64,000 nt of DNA from Rotaria sordida (GCA_905250125.1 CAJNOL010000402.1:4223-68222), one strand, 5' to 3'. Numbered from the stretch's first letter, positions 17,165 to 26,706 are shown. The notes: generated by a model from the sequence alone, not told the origin. Program-made: numbers and translations.

Positions 17165-18058
17165 ATGAAAAAAGTTCTATTACTATTGGCTTTAACGCCA
17201 CTGTTTTACACTGCCAAAGGGCAAGACACTATTACCAATCCGGGCTTTGAACGCTGGAGCAATTTTGGTAGTTATGAAGACCCTAACACCTGGAAAACAC
17301 TTAATCCTCTGACAAGCGTAGTTGGTGCTGTTGTAGCATATAAAGCTACTGATGTTGCCGATGTGCATTCGGGCTCTTATGCAATTAAGCTGGTTACCAA
17401 ATCGGTTTTGAATAACCCAACCCCATCGTTGGTTACAACAGGCACGGTAAATGTTCAGCAGCAGTCGGTAGATGGTGGTTTGCCTATCAGCGCCCGCCCT
17501 TTATTTTTTACCGGCTGGTATAAATATGCCCCGCAAAATGGCGATACCGCATCATTCTCTATTACCCTTACTAAATGGAATGGCACAAGTACAGATGTTG
17601 TTGGCGAAGGTGCATTATATGTTAGCACCGCAGCAGCAAGCTACACCAGTTTTTCTATTCCTATTAGCTATGCCATGCCTGATGTGCCCGATACGGTACA
17701 AATTATCATGGTATCGAGCAGCAATGCAGCCCCACAGCTAAACAGCACGTTATTTATTGATGATGTTGACTACGATTTTTCTACCGGTATTATGGATAGT
17801 AAAGTAGAAGGCTTAAAGCTATATCCTAACCCAAGCAATGGTGTGGCTACCTTACAATTCAACCTTGAAGGTACGCAAGGCATAGACATTACTGTGCTAA
17901 ACGACTTAGGCCAAAATGTAAAAAGCATTTACAGCGGCAAAAGCAACGGCGGTTTAAACCAGGTGCAGTTTTCTACACAAGGCTTGCCTGCTGGTATTTA
18001 CAGTGTGCGCTTAACCATGGGCACTAAAACCTATACCGAGAAATTGGTTGTTAACTAA
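17165..18058 (+). CDS. T9SS-secreted PCMD-like protein
   Basis: 297 residues. The signal peptide (MKKVLLLLALTPLFYTAKGQ) is followed by NPGFERWSNFGSYEDPNTW, and a jelly-roll-like beta domain to about residue 205 contains DVHSGSYAIKL, FFTGWYKYAP and STLFIDDVDYDF. This is the pattern of PCMD (putative carbohydrate metabolism) domains and carbohydrate-binding modules. Residues about 215-297 form a T9SS type A sorting domain (LKLYPNPSNG ... GLPAGIYSVRL ... EKLVVN). It is divergent from the other T9SS cargo at 15409 and ends in a strong terminator. Sugar binding is an inference from fold similarity. Confidence 0.8.
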   Translation: MKKVLLLLALTPLFYTAKGQDTITNPGFERWSNFGSYEDPNTWKTLNPLTSVVGAVVAYKATDVADVHSGSYAIKLVTKSVLNNPTPSLVTTGTVNVQQQSVDGGLPISARPLFFTGWYKYAPQNGDTASFSITLTKWNGTSTDVVGEGALYVSTAAASYTSFSIPISYAMPDVPDTVQIIMVSSSNAAPQLNSTLFIDDVDYDFSTGIMDSKVEGLKLYPNPSNGVATLQFNLEGTQGIDITVLNDLGQNVKSIYSGKSNGGLNQVQFSTQGLPAGIYSVRLTMGTKTYTEKLVVN

Positions 18059-18076
18059 CCAATACGATATGTAATT

Positions 18077-18107
18077 AAAAGCCCCGGCGATATACGTCGG
18101 GGCTTTT
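18077..18107 (+). terminator. Rho-independent terminator after the PCMD-like gene
   Basis: A 13-bp stem AAAAGCCCCGGCG / CGTCGGGGCTTTT with one wobble, loop ATATA, then a T run. It starts 19 bases after the stop codon. Confidence 0.85.
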
Positions 18108-18117
18108 TAATTTATTA

Positions 18118-18163
18118 AAGTCCCCCTCACTCCTTTAGGAGAGGGGGATTTAGGGGGTGAGGG
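18118..18163. repeat. Dispersed palindromic repeat, family A copy 1
   Basis: A GC-rich C-run/G-run palindrome between the terminator and the convergent NDH-2 gene: a CCCCCTC block, a TCCTTTAGGA palindrome, GAGGGGG, then TTTAGGGGGTGAGG. The same design occurs inverted at 27918-27957 and 45510-45550, with matching changes in the two arms. It sits 10 bases from the terminator at 18077-18107 and could reinforce termination. Confidence 0.75.
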
Positions 18164-18166
18164 AAA

Positions 18167-19447
18167 TTAGTCCTTCACCTTTTCCCTAAACGGCCTGATG
18201 ATAAGCCGTATAGAACGTTCGTAGGTAAAGTAGTTCCACATCCAGTTTACAAAAACAATCAGGCGGTTGCGGAAGCTAACTAAGGTCATAAGGTGGATAA
18301 ACATCCACGCCAGCCAAGCAATACGCCCTTGGAATTTAATGAATGGTAAATCTACCACCGCACGGTTGCGGCCTATGGTTGCCATAGATCCAAGGTCGTT
18401 ATATTGGAAAGGCTTTTGCTTTTTGCCCAGCATACGGGCTATCATATTCTTGCCCAACCGATCGCCCTGTTGTATGGCTACCTGTGCTACTCCCGGGTGG
18501 CCGTTAGGGGTTTTATCAGTAATCATAGCTGCCACATCGCCAATGGCGTAAATGTTATCGTAGCCTTTTACCAGATTGTTTTCATCAACCAATATCCTTG
18601 ATTTGCGTAGAATAGCATCCTCTTTCAGTCCATCAATTAAGCTGCCCTTAACTCCGGCAGACCATAATACGGTGCGGGTTTCAAGCAATATGCCATCACC
18701 CAGCGTTATGATTTTTCCATCAAAGTCTTTTACGGCTGTATTGAGCCATATCTTAACCCCAAGTTCTTCCAAGTAAACCTTTGTTTTTTCTGATGCTTCA
18801 ACACTCATGGCAGGCAATAACTTGGGTCCTGCTTCAATCAAATGCACATGCATCAGGCTTTTGTCTAACTCGGGATAATCAAAAGGCAATACGTGTTTTT
18901 TAAATTCTGCTAAAGCACCGGCAGTTTCTACACCTGTAGGCCCGCCGCCCACTACTACAAAGTTTAGCAGGGCTTTACGCTCGTTCACGTTGACTGAGTT
19001 TATGGCCTGCTCAAACTCCTGCAACACATTGCTGCGCAAGTCTAAAGCTTGTGGTATAGACTTTAGTTCCATAGCCCATTTAGCCATGCTCTCCATGCCA
19101 TAAAAGTTGGTTTCCGATCCTGTGCCTATTACCAGTTCATCGTACTCAATAGGGCCAATGTTGGTAAACAATAAGTTTCTTTCGGCATCTATCTTCTGTA
19201 CTTCGGCCATGCGGAAGTTGAAGTTTTTGTAGTTGCGGAAGATTTTCCGGTAGGGGTAAGCAACAGCATCAGACCCTAAACCCCCGCTGGCAACCTGGTA
19301 CAACAGCGGCTGAAAGGTGTGGTAGTTGTGCTTGTCTACAAGGGTAATGTTGAACGAAGAATAGTTTTTCAGCTTTTTGATAAGTTGGATATTACCAAAG
19401 CCTCCGCCTATAAGAACCAGACGTTTGGGGTAACTGTCGGTTTGCAT
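18167..19447 (-). CDS. ndh: Type II NADH:quinone dehydrogenase (NDH-2)
   Basis: The frame opens at 19528, but the ATG at 19447 (MQTDSYPKRLVLIGGG) sits just before the first Rossmann motif and is the likely start, giving 426 residues. FAD-binding GGGFGN is near residue 15, the NADH-binding motif VVVGGGPTGVETAGALAEF is about residues 170-190, and IYAIGDVA marks the second FAD segment. The C-terminal part (IAWLAWMFIHLMTLVSFRNR and on) is amphipathic/hydrophobic and fits membrane attachment. NDH-2 passes electrons from NADH to quinone at the inner membrane without pumping protons, and could feed the same quinone pool as the Sdh complex at 35-38.5 kb. Confidence 0.9.
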   Translation of the reverse strand: MQTDSYPKRLVLIGGGFGNIQLIKKLKNYSSFNITLVDKHNYHTFQPLLYQVASGGLGSDAVAYPYRKIFRNYKNFNFRMAEVQKIDAERNLLFTNIGPIEYDELVIGTGSETNFYGMESMAKWAMELKSIPQALDLRSNVLQEFEQAINSVNVNERKALLNFVVVGGGPTGVETAGALAEFKKHVLPFDYPELDKSLMHVHLIEAGPKLLPAMSVEASEKTKVYLEELGVKIWLNTAVKDFDGKIITLGDGILLETRTVLWSAGVKGSLIDGLKEDAILRKSRILVDENNLVKGYDNIYAIGDVAAMITDKTPNGHPGVAQVAIQQGDRLGKNMIARMLGKKQKPFQYNDLGSMATIGRNRAVVDLPFIKFQGRIAWLAWMFIHLMTLVSFRNRLIVFVNWMWNYFTYERSIRLIIRPFREKVKD

Positions 19448-19580
19448 TTTTGTTGTTTTGATTAGAAATCTACTGTAATTAATGCTTAAGGCGATAAATT
19501 GTTCTAAAAATATTCGGCATGCATACAATTATTATGCGGCTTCTTCGTAATTTACACGGCCTTTTGCGGGCTTTAAGGTA

Positions 19581-22085
19581 GTGCATATCATAAAACATTT
19601 TTTACATAACATCAGTTTTAAGGGTACTTGTTTAACGGCATGGGCTATGTTGTTGTGCATGCTTGTTTCGGTACCTGCCAATGCACAAAATACCATTGTA
19701 GAGGGCCGCGTTACCGATGCTAAAACCGGAGAGGGCATTGCGTTTGTGGCCGTTGCTTTTAAAGGCACCAGCATGGGTACCACTACTGATTTTAACGGCT
19801 ATTACATTATCAACGCGAATAAACCGGTGGATTCGCTGCGTTGTGTGTTTGTAGGCTACAACTCCTTAACCAAAAAGGTTACCCGCGACATTAAGCAAAC
19901 CATAGATTTTGAGTTAACACCAACCTCCTACAATATCGGTGAGGTGGTAATCCGCCCCGGCGAAAACCCCGCGGAGGTGTTGCTTAAAAAGGTAATAAAG
20001 CACAAGGCTGATAACGACAAGAGCAAGTACGACAGCTACCAATACGAGACATACAACAAGCTGCAGTTCGACCTGAACAACTTTACCGATAAAATAAGCA
20101 AGCGTAAATCGCTAAAGCAAATCAGTTTTATTTTTGATAACGTTGATACCTCGGAAACGGGAAAGGCCTACCTGCCCATATTTATGACGGAAACGGTGTC
20201 TGACTTCTACTTCCGCAAAAACCCGTCAGACAAAAAAGAGATAGTAAAAGCCACCAAAGTATCAGGTATAAAGAACAAAAGCGTTAGCCAGTTTTTGGGC
20301 GACATGTACCAGAACATTGACATTTACGAGAATACGCTGCTATTGTTCGACAAGGGTTTTGTAAGCCCTATATCTAACACGGGAATACTGTTTTACAAGT
20401 ACTTTTTAACTGACAGCGCCTTTATAGACAGCCGTTGGTGCTACAAGGTAGACTTTGTGCCACGCCTTAAGCAAGACCTTACGTTTACAGGCAATATGTG
20501 GATTGCAGACACCGCGTTTGCTATAAAAAAAATCCAGTTCCAGATTAATAAAGACGCCAACATAAATTTTATAAAAGACTTTTATGTGGAGGAAGAATAC
20601 ACGCTGGTGGACGGTAAATACTGGATGCGCAGCTACGAAAAAGTAGTGGCTGATTTCAATCCACTACGTACCGGTACCATGGGTATTTACGGGCGCAAAA
20701 CAACGCATTACCGCAATATAATTGTTGACCAGCCCATTGCTGAGAAGTACCTGAAAGGGGCTGCTAATATTGAAGTAGCAGATAGTGCCATAACAGCTAA
20801 TGACGGCTACTGGAAAAACGCCCGCCCGGATAGCCTTACCACGGCAGAAAAGGCCGTTTACAAAATGGTTGATACCATTAAAACCCTGCCTATTTACCGC
20901 CATACCTCCGATTTAATTTACGGCATTGTTACGGGCTACATGATAGCAGGCCCGGTGGAGATTGGTCCTGTATACTCGCTATATAGCTTTAATAAACTGG
21001 AGGGCGACCGCTTTAGGTATGGCATGCGCACCAGCAATAACTTTAGCAAACGCATAGAGTTTAGCGGCTACGGAGCCTATGGCCTGCGCGATAAAGAATG
21101 GAAATATTTTGGTGGTGTTCGCTACATGATTGCCAAAGCCCCACGGCAGGTTATAGGTGGCAGCTACAGGCACGATATTGAACTTTTAGGCCTTTCTAAT
21201 ACTTCTACTATTCAATTAAACGTATTGGCTTCTATTGGCCGCCGCAGGCCGTTAGACCAGCTGTTGCTTACTACCAACGCCATGGTGTATTACGAGCGTG
21301 AGTGGTTCTCAGGCTTCCTGAATAAAATTACCCTATCGCGCAAAGAATGGATGCCGGGCTTGTTCCAGTTTAACAGAATTAACCCTGATAACAGCACAAC
21401 ATCGGTTAGTCGTTTTACTACTACGGAGGCTACGCTTATGACCTATTTCGCCTTTGACGAAAAGTATGTAAACGGCGAGTTCGACCGGACCAGTCTGGGC
21501 ACACGTTATCCGAGGATAACACTGTATGCAACGTTCGGATTTAAGAATGTGTTAGGTGGCTCATTTAACTACCAACAGGTTAAGTTGCAGATAGACGACA
21601 GGTTCCGCTACAACCCATTTGGCTACACTGATTTTAGCCTGGAAGCAGGCAAAACATTTGGCAGTGTTCCGTACCCATTGCTAAACATACAAACGGGTAA
21701 CGAAACGTACGGTTATAGTTCGTACTATTTCAACATGGCCAATTTTAATGAGTTTGCCTGTGACCAATACGTACGCCTGTTTGCTACCCATCACTTCGAC
21801 GGGTTATTGCTGAATAAAATACCATTGCTGCGCAAGCTTAAATGGCGTGAGGTAGCTACCTTTAAAGGGGTAATAGGCTCGCTAAGCGCGAAGAACCGTA
21901 GCGGTGTATATCAACTACCTGCAGGCATGTACGACCTTGCCGGGCGCCCATACATGGAAGTAGGTGTGGGCATTGAAAACATTTTTAAGTTTTTGCGTAT
22001 AGATGCCTTATGGAGGATAACCCACCTAAACCACCCCGATGTGCCTAAGTTTGGAATAAGGGCTGCGATACAGATTGGGTTGTAG
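19581..22085 (+). CDS. DUF5686 family outer membrane protein with carboxypeptidase-regulatory domain
   Basis: 834 residues. The N-terminus (to about residue 35) is a signal peptide ending VSVPANAQ. A CarboxypepD_reg-like domain follows (VEGRVTDAKTGEGIAF ... NGYYIIN, about 40-120), then the DUF5686 region that begins NPAEVLLKKVIKHKADND and KYDSYQYETYNKLQ. A large C-terminal barrel-like part ends at GIRAAIQIGL. DUF5686 proteins are widespread in Bacteroidota and of unknown function; outer membrane location is inferred from the architecture. A second DUF5686 protein lies at 61138-63159. The gene is divergent from NDH-2. Confidence 0.85.
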   Translation: MHIIKHFLHNISFKGTCLTAWAMLLCMLVSVPANAQNTIVEGRVTDAKTGEGIAFVAVAFKGTSMGTTTDFNGYYIINANKPVDSLRCVFVGYNSLTKKVTRDIKQTIDFELTPTSYNIGEVVIRPGENPAEVLLKKVIKHKADNDKSKYDSYQYETYNKLQFDLNNFTDKISKRKSLKQISFIFDNVDTSETGKAYLPIFMTETVSDFYFRKNPSDKKEIVKATKVSGIKNKSVSQFLGDMYQNIDIYENTLLLFDKGFVSPISNTGILFYKYFLTDSAFIDSRWCYKVDFVPRLKQDLTFTGNMWIADTAFAIKKIQFQINKDANINFIKDFYVEEEYTLVDGKYWMRSYEKVVADFNPLRTGTMGIYGRKTTHYRNIIVDQPIAEKYLKGAANIEVADSAITANDGYWKNARPDSLTTAEKAVYKMVDTIKTLPIYRHTSDLIYGIVTGYMIAGPVEIGPVYSLYSFNKLEGDRFRYGMRTSNNFSKRIEFSGYGAYGLRDKEWKYFGGVRYMIAKAPRQVIGGSYRHDIELLGLSNTSTIQLNVLASIGRRRPLDQLLLTTNAMVYYEREWFSGFLNKITLSRKEWMPGLFQFNRINPDNSTTSVSRFTTTEATLMTYFAFDEKYVNGEFDRTSLGTRYPRITLYATFGFKNVLGGSFNYQQVKLQIDDRFRYNPFGYTDFSLEAGKTFGSVPYPLLNIQTGNETYGYSSYYFNMANFNEFACDQYVRLFATHHFDGLLLNKIPLLRKLKWREVATFKGVIGSLSAKNRSGVYQLPAGMYDLAGRPYMEVGVGIENIFKFLRIDALWRITHLNHPDVPKFGIRAAIQIGL

Positions 22086-22105
22086 TTCAATTAAGAAATT
22101 AAAGA

Positions 22106-22639
22106 ATGAAGTTACTCGTTACATTCTTAGTTGTGTTTGCATGCTCTATGAAGGCTCAAAACCCTTATGCTACATTGGTGTATGATAGTTTGGTGATATA
22201 CGATTATGGGGATAATACGAGAGGTGAGCCACAACCGAATGTTTTTAAAAAAGGAGATTCGTATTATTTTGAAATTAAACCTGCCAAAAGCAAAAAATTA
22301 ACTATTGCTGAAGCAAAAGAGTTAACTCAAAAAATAGGCTTAAAAAATTCATATGGGCAAAGTGTTGCTTCGTGTTACGACCCTCACTTTGCAGCTATGT
22401 ACTATAAAGGGGGCAAGGCAATTGCTAACATAGAAATTTGTATGGATTGTAACAGGCTAGATGCCAGTCACGATATTGTGGCTCAAAACCAATTGCCACA
22501 AAAAACAGACGAAGGAGAAGTGTACTATATAGGTACGGGAATGAGCAGAGGGTTTAGGCTCTACATGAAAGCCCTGTTAACCAAGTATGGTTTTTCTCAT
22601 ATCCCTCATGGAGGGTCCGTTTATGATACAGATAATTAA
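22106..22639 (+). CDS. Secreted protein of unknown function
   Basis: 177 residues with a signal peptide (MKLLVTFLVVFACSMKAQ). The body has a charged segment (KPAKSKKLTIAEAKELTQK) and a CYDPHF and CMDC-containing stretch (about residues 93-117) with a possible Cys pair. It starts 20 bases after the DUF5686 stop and may be co-transcribed. Base composition is slightly more AT-rich than neighbours. No family recognised. Confidence 0.65.
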   Translation: MKLLVTFLVVFACSMKAQNPYATLVYDSLVIYDYGDNTRGEPQPNVFKKGDSYYFEIKPAKSKKLTIAEAKELTQKIGLKNSYGQSVASCYDPHFAAMYYKGGKAIANIEICMDCNRLDASHDIVAQNQLPQKTDEGEVYYIGTGMSRGFRLYMKALLTKYGFSHIPHGGSVYDTDN

Positions 22640-22739
22640 TTGTGCATTGGGCCGCATACAATTATTCGCTCTTTTCAACGTTTAACAACCCACTGTGTAT
22701 TACCCGCAGGCAAAACTGTATTATCAGGTTTGAAATGTC

Positions 22740-22747
22740 TATTTTTG
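22740..22747 (+). promoter_or_regulatory. -7 element for the Wzz-like gene
   Basis: TATTTTTG matches TAnnTTTG exactly, 18 bases ahead of the ATG at 22766. No convincing -33 TTG at the usual distance was found. Confidence 0.4.
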
Positions 22748-22765
22748 CGCTAGCTTTAACTATTT

Positions 22766-23797
22766 ATGACCACAACACAAGCATTAACCGACCCTAAAGA
22801 GTTTAACTCGTTAAACCTGTTGGGCCTTATTTTTAAGCATTGGGTAAAACTGGCTGTTATAGCCCTTGTTGCTGCCGTTGTTTCGGCGGGGGCATCGTAC
22901 CTGATTAAGCCTAAGTATAAGTCTAGCGTAATCCTTTTCCCTGCAAGGCAAAACTCGGTATCAAAAGCCCTGTTATCTGAAAACCCAAGTATGAGCCAGG
23001 ACGTTCTTCAGTTTGGTGAGGAAGAAGAGGCCGAGCAGTTGATACAGGTATTAAACTCGGAAGAGATACGTAACCGCATTGTAAAAAAATACAACCTGAT
23101 GCGCCATTACGATATTGACCCTACCGGCAGTTTCCCTATGACCAAGCTGCGCAACGAGTGGGAAAGCAATATCAAATTCAGCCGTACAGAGTTTATGTCG
23201 GTGCGTATTGATGTGTTAGATACCGACCCTGATACAGCGGCCCTTATAGCCAACGATATATCGTTACTGCTTGATACCATTAAAAATGGCATTGTGCAAG
23301 ACCGCGCCAAAGAGGCCTTGAAAATTGTAGAGGGCGACTTACTATCTAAGAAAAACCATATCCAGGAATTGGACGACTCGCTAGGCGTACTACGTAAAAA
23401 AGGCGTGTACGATTACGAGAAACAAATTGAGCGTTTAATTGAGGCCTACGGTAAAGCCATTGTTGGCGGAAACGCCGGCGCTGCACGCACTTTACAAGCC
23501 CAGTTAGATACCTTGGGTAAATACGGACGTGCTTTCGTAACCCTGCGCGACCAATTAATCTACGACGTAGAAAACTTATCGTTAATCAAGAAAAAACATG
23601 ATGATGCCAAGGTTGATGCCGAGTCGTTTATCAAGAGTTATTTCCTTGTAGATAAAGCCTACCCTGCTGAGAAAAAGAGCTACCCGGTGCGTTGGTTAAT
23701 CGTATTGGTATCTATTGTATCATCATTGCTTCTGGGCATGATTGTATTAATCGGGTTAGAGAACTACAAACTGTATAAGGCGCAACAACTAGCATAA
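22766..23797 (+). CDS. Wzz-type polysaccharide chain-length/co-polymerase protein
   Basis: 343 residues with one transmembrane helix near each end (about residues 29-47, LAVIALVAAVVSAGASYLI, and 308-330, WLIVLVSIVSSLLLGMIVLIG). Between them is a long periplasmic helical region with coiled-coil character (about 190-290). Wzz proteins set the length of O-antigen or exopolysaccharide chains at the inner membrane. The Pro-rich segment ahead of the second helix (AYPAEKKSYPVRW) is typical. It lacks the fused tyrosine kinase domain. The O-antigen ligase-like gene follows at once, consistent with a surface-polysaccharide pair. Confidence 0.85.
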   Translation: MTTTQALTDPKEFNSLNLLGLIFKHWVKLAVIALVAAVVSAGASYLIKPKYKSSVILFPARQNSVSKALLSENPSMSQDVLQFGEEEEAEQLIQVLNSEEIRNRIVKKYNLMRHYDIDPTGSFPMTKLRNEWESNIKFSRTEFMSVRIDVLDTDPDTAALIANDISLLLDTIKNGIVQDRAKEALKIVEGDLLSKKNHIQELDDSLGVLRKKGVYDYEKQIERLIEAYGKAIVGGNAGAARTLQAQLDTLGKYGRAFVTLRDQLIYDVENLSLIKKKHDDAKVDAESFIKSYFLVDKAYPAEKKSYPVRWLIVLVSIVSSLLLGMIVLIGLENYKLYKAQQLA

Positions 23798-23824
23798 CCC
23801 TTGTATGCAGGGGCTTTTAGCGCT

Positions 23825-25273
23825 ATGACACAACGTCGGACAATAATATTATTTTATGGTATTGGGGCTGCTTTTATAGCCCTTAATGCTGTATTTATTG
23901 CCGCCGAATGGTTGTGGCTAATAGGCCTGCCTGTGGCACTAGCTGTACTGTTGCTAAGCTTTGTAGCTCTTGACAAACTGTTTTTACTGGTTACTTTTTT
24001 AACTCCATTATCAGTAAACCTGATAAACCGTGGCTTTGGCTTCGGGTTGAATTTACCTACAGAGCCGCTCATTTTCGGGGCTATGCTCATGTTCTTTTAT
24101 AAGATTTTTGACAAAGGCGAATACGATAAGCGGGTACTATCGCACCCTATAACATGGGCCATATTTTTTAACCTTATATGGATCGCGGTCACCTCCGTAG
24201 CATCAAGCCTGCCGCTGGTTTCGTTTAAGTTTTTGCTGGCGAGGATATGGTTTGTAACGGTGTTTTATTTTTTAGCTACCAAGCTTTTTGCCGATTATAA
24301 AAACATAAAACGCTTTTTGTGGCTCTACATTTTTGCCATGATGATAACCGTGGTGTACACCATTGCACGCCACGCCGCATGGGGCTTTGAAGAGAAACCC
24401 GCCCACTGGGTTATGGAGCCTTTTTATAACGACCATACCGCTTACGGGGCTATCCTTGCTATGTTCTATCCACTGGTAATCGGCTTCCTTTTTAATGGTC
24501 GCATGAACCTGTTTTTAAGAGCATTATTGCTTGGGTTGTTTACCATACTTACGTTAGGTATTATCCTGTCGTACACCCGTGCCGCATGGGTTAGTTTAGC
24601 TGCAGTATTTGCCATTTACATGGTTATGTTCTTACGCATACGCTTTGCATCGCTGCTTATTGTAGGGGTATTTGCATCCGTTATTGTGATAGGCTCGTGG
24701 TCGCAGATAATGATGAAGCTGGAGAAGAATGACACCGAATCGTCGCAAGACTTAGGGAAACACTTACAGTCTGTTACCAACGTATCGTCCGACGCATCTA
24801 ACCTGGAGCGTATAAACCGTTGGCAAAGCGCCATGCGTATGTTCCGCGAACGGCCTGTATTTGGCTGGGGGCCCGGCACCTACATGTTTAACTATGCGCC
24901 GTTCCAATTCTCGTACGAGAAAACCATTATCTCTACCAACAATGCCGACGGTGGCAACGCCCACAGCGAATACATAGGCCCGTTAGCCGAAGAAGGAGTA
25001 CTCGGTTTACTAACTTTTATATGGATTATTGCCGTTACTATTTACACGGCGGTGATACTCTTTCCCAAGGTAAAAGACAAAGAGGTGCGCATGGTGTTGC
25101 AATGCACTATGTTGGGGCTAATAACGTATTACATACATGGCTCGCTAAACAACTTCTTAGATACCGATAAAGCATCAGTACCCTTCTGGGGCTTTACTGC
25201 TATTATAGTGGCCATTGCCCTTTACCACGAGGAGTGGGAGAAGAAGAAAGAGCAACGGAATATTGAACAATAA
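23825..25273 (+). CDS. O-antigen ligase/polymerase family membrane protein
   Basis: 482 residues from the ATG at 23825; an in-frame TTG at 23801 is a less likely start. About ten to twelve hydrophobic helices are visible. A large soluble loop in the C-terminal half contains NRWQSAMRMFRERPVFGWGPGTY and NAHSEYIGPLAEEGVLGL. That RPxxGxGxGxY ... HSEY signature is characteristic of the WaaL/Wzy family. It should join or polymerise glycan units on the periplasmic face. It follows the Wzz-like gene by 27 bases. Whether it acts as ligase or polymerase cannot be decided from sequence. Confidence 0.85.
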   Translation: MTQRRTIILFYGIGAAFIALNAVFIAAEWLWLIGLPVALAVLLLSFVALDKLFLLVTFLTPLSVNLINRGFGFGLNLPTEPLIFGAMLMFFYKIFDKGEYDKRVLSHPITWAIFFNLIWIAVTSVASSLPLVSFKFLLARIWFVTVFYFLATKLFADYKNIKRFLWLYIFAMMITVVYTIARHAAWGFEEKPAHWVMEPFYNDHTAYGAILAMFYPLVIGFLFNGRMNLFLRALLLGLFTILTLGIILSYTRAAWVSLAAVFAIYMVMFLRIRFASLLIVGVFASVIVIGSWSQIMMKLEKNDTESSQDLGKHLQSVTNVSSDASNLERINRWQSAMRMFRERPVFGWGPGTYMFNYAPFQFSYEKTIISTNNADGGNAHSEYIGPLAEEGVLGLLTFIWIIAVTIYTAVILFPKVKDKEVRMVLQCTMLGLITYYIHGSLNNFLDTDKASVPFWGFTAIIVAIALYHEEWEKKKEQRNIEQ

Positions 25274-25297
25274 CCAATCTCATTTGCTTATACAGCA

Positions 25298-25801
25298 ATG
25301 CAAGAATACATCATACTAGTCGACGAAAACGATGCCGAAATTGGGCAGATGGAAAAGATGGAAGCCCACGAAAAAGGCTTGCTTCACCGTGCGTTTTCGG
25401 TAGTGATATATAACAGCAAAGGGGAAATGCTTTTGCAACAACGGGCTGCGGGTAAATACCACTCTCCCATGCTGTGGACGAATGCCTGTTGCGGCCACCC
25501 ACGCCCCGGCGAAGAAACCATAGATGCTGCCAAACGCCGCTTAAAGGAAGAAAACGGATTTGATTGTGACTTGGAAGGTTCGTTTGTATTCCACTACAAA
25601 GCATCGTTTGAAAACGGCTTAACCGAAAACGAAATTGACCATGTGTTTATTGGTCATTACGATGGCGAAGTACCATTTAATCCGGAAGAAGCCAATGACA
25701 TAAAATGGTTGAGTATGCTGGAGGTGTTAGATGGTGTGCTTGAAAAACCGAATAATTTTACCGTGTGGTTTAAGATTCTGTTGCAAGAAATGACGGTATA
25801 A
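25298..25801 (+). CDS. idi: Isopentenyl-diphosphate delta-isomerase, type I (Nudix)
   Basis: 167 residues. It converts isopentenyl diphosphate to dimethylallyl diphosphate in isoprenoid synthesis. Landmarks are WTNACCGHPRPGEE with the catalytic Cys, the Nudix-like box that follows (AAKRRLKEENGF, about 75-90), and ENEIDHVFIGHYDGEVPFNPEEA carrying metal/active-site acids. Length matches bacterial Idi-1. It lies 24 bases after the ligase gene and ends before a palindromic repeat. Confidence 0.93.
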   Translation: MQEYIILVDENDAEIGQMEKMEAHEKGLLHRAFSVVIYNSKGEMLLQQRAAGKYHSPMLWTNACCGHPRPGEETIDAAKRRLKEENGFDCDLEGSFVFHYKASFENGLTENEIDHVFIGHYDGEVPFNPEEANDIKWLSMLEVLDGVLEKPNNFTVWFKILLQEMTV

Positions 25802-25822
25802 TATTTGAATTAATGTAGGTAT

Positions 25823-25954
25823 CGCCCCTCTGGGGCTTTCTGCTATTCCACAATTTTTCTATTGACATGCCGTCCTTACAGGACTGTTTTAGCTCCAGCG
25901 GAGCGATATGTCAATAGCAATAGAAACCAAACAATATTAAGCCCCGGAGGGGTG
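25823..25954. repeat. Nested multi-hairpin palindromic element (family B)
   Basis: An outer inverted repeat (25823-25838 with 25939-25954, CCCCTC-GGGGCTT type) encloses a perfect inner one, CTATTGACAT / ATGTCAATAG (25859-25868 and 25908-25917). Inside are two further hairpins: GTCC-TTACA-GGAC (25872-25884) and GCTCC-AGC-GGAGC (25892-25904). It fills most of the gap between convergent genes. It resembles REP-like elements of Bacteroidota. No transposase lies beside it. Confidence 0.75.
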
Positions 25955-25971
25955 ACACTTGTACTAAGCCT

Positions 25972-26619
25972 CTACATATTCCCTTCCACTACCCTACTCA
26001 TTTCTTCGTAGTTTTCTTTAGTAACATGGTACGGCCCTGAAACCCTAACAATAACCGTTGTAAAGGGTATGGGCAGTACTTTCTTATCCCATGTAAAGCC
26101 CAGAATAAACGGTTTACGCTTGGGTATAAATTGCAGGCAAATAATAGGCACACCTGTTGCTAGTGCCATTTCCGTAGCACCCTGTTTCATTATTAGTGGT
26201 GGTCCCGCCGGGCCATCAACCGCCATGCAGGTGCTATAACCCTGACGAAGAAAGTCTTCTACCGCTTCTTTGGCCTGCCTGCCGCCATGCCCGCTACTGC
26301 CCAGCATTAACCATTTAACACCTTTCCAAAACAGGATAATGTGAATGGGTTTCATAAACCAGGCGGGGTGGTTCATCCACACATCTTTACGTGTTGGTGG
26401 GTTTTTAAAGCTGAGCATAAAGCTCATTAACAGGCTTTGGTGCCAAATGCAGTAAATGTTGTTGGGGCTAATGCTCATGGCTTGGGCATTTTCCCATTTA
26501 AAGCGCAGGGTCAACCTCCACAGCTTAAGCAGCCCGTAGCTTAGCGCTGCAGTAGCATACGCCCACAACAGGTAAAATGGCTTAAGCCAAAAAGGGATGG
26601 TATCTACACGCAAGGCCAT
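25972..26619 (-). CDS. DUF374 family lysophospholipid acyltransferase-like protein
   Basis: 215 residues with an N-terminal hydrophobic segment (about residues 10-25). The DUF374 motifs include NIYCIWHQSLLMS (His active-site region, about 50-65), SSGHGGRQAKEAVEDFL and AVDGPAGPPLIMKQGATEMAL, the Gly/Pro-rich acceptor region. DUF374 proteins belong to the glycerol-phosphate/lipid A acyltransferase group and are found as envelope acyltransferases; substrate is not known. It is transcribed toward the palindromic repeat and diverges from the thiolase gene. Confidence 0.8.
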   Translation of the reverse strand: MALRVDTIPFWLKPFYLLWAYATAALSYGLLKLWRLTLRFKWENAQAMSISPNNIYCIWHQSLLMSFMLSFKNPPTRKDVWMNHPAWFMKPIHIILFWKGVKWLMLGSSGHGGRQAKEAVEDFLRQGYSTCMAVDGPAGPPLIMKQGATEMALATGVPIICLQFIPKRKPFILGFTWDKKVLPIPFTTVIVRVSGPYHVTKENYEEMSRVVEGNM

Positions 26620-26679
26620 GGGACAAATATACTTCTCAAAATACTGACTACCGATTACCGACTACTGACTACTTGTAAC

Positions 26680-26687
26680 TATATTTG
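26680..26687 (+). promoter_or_regulatory. -7 element for the thiolase gene
   Basis: TATATTTG is an exact TAnnTTTG match, 19 bases ahead of the ATG at 26707. No clear -33 TTG is visible. Confidence 0.4.
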
Positions 26688-26706
26688 TATCCCTTAAAAA
26701 ATAACA

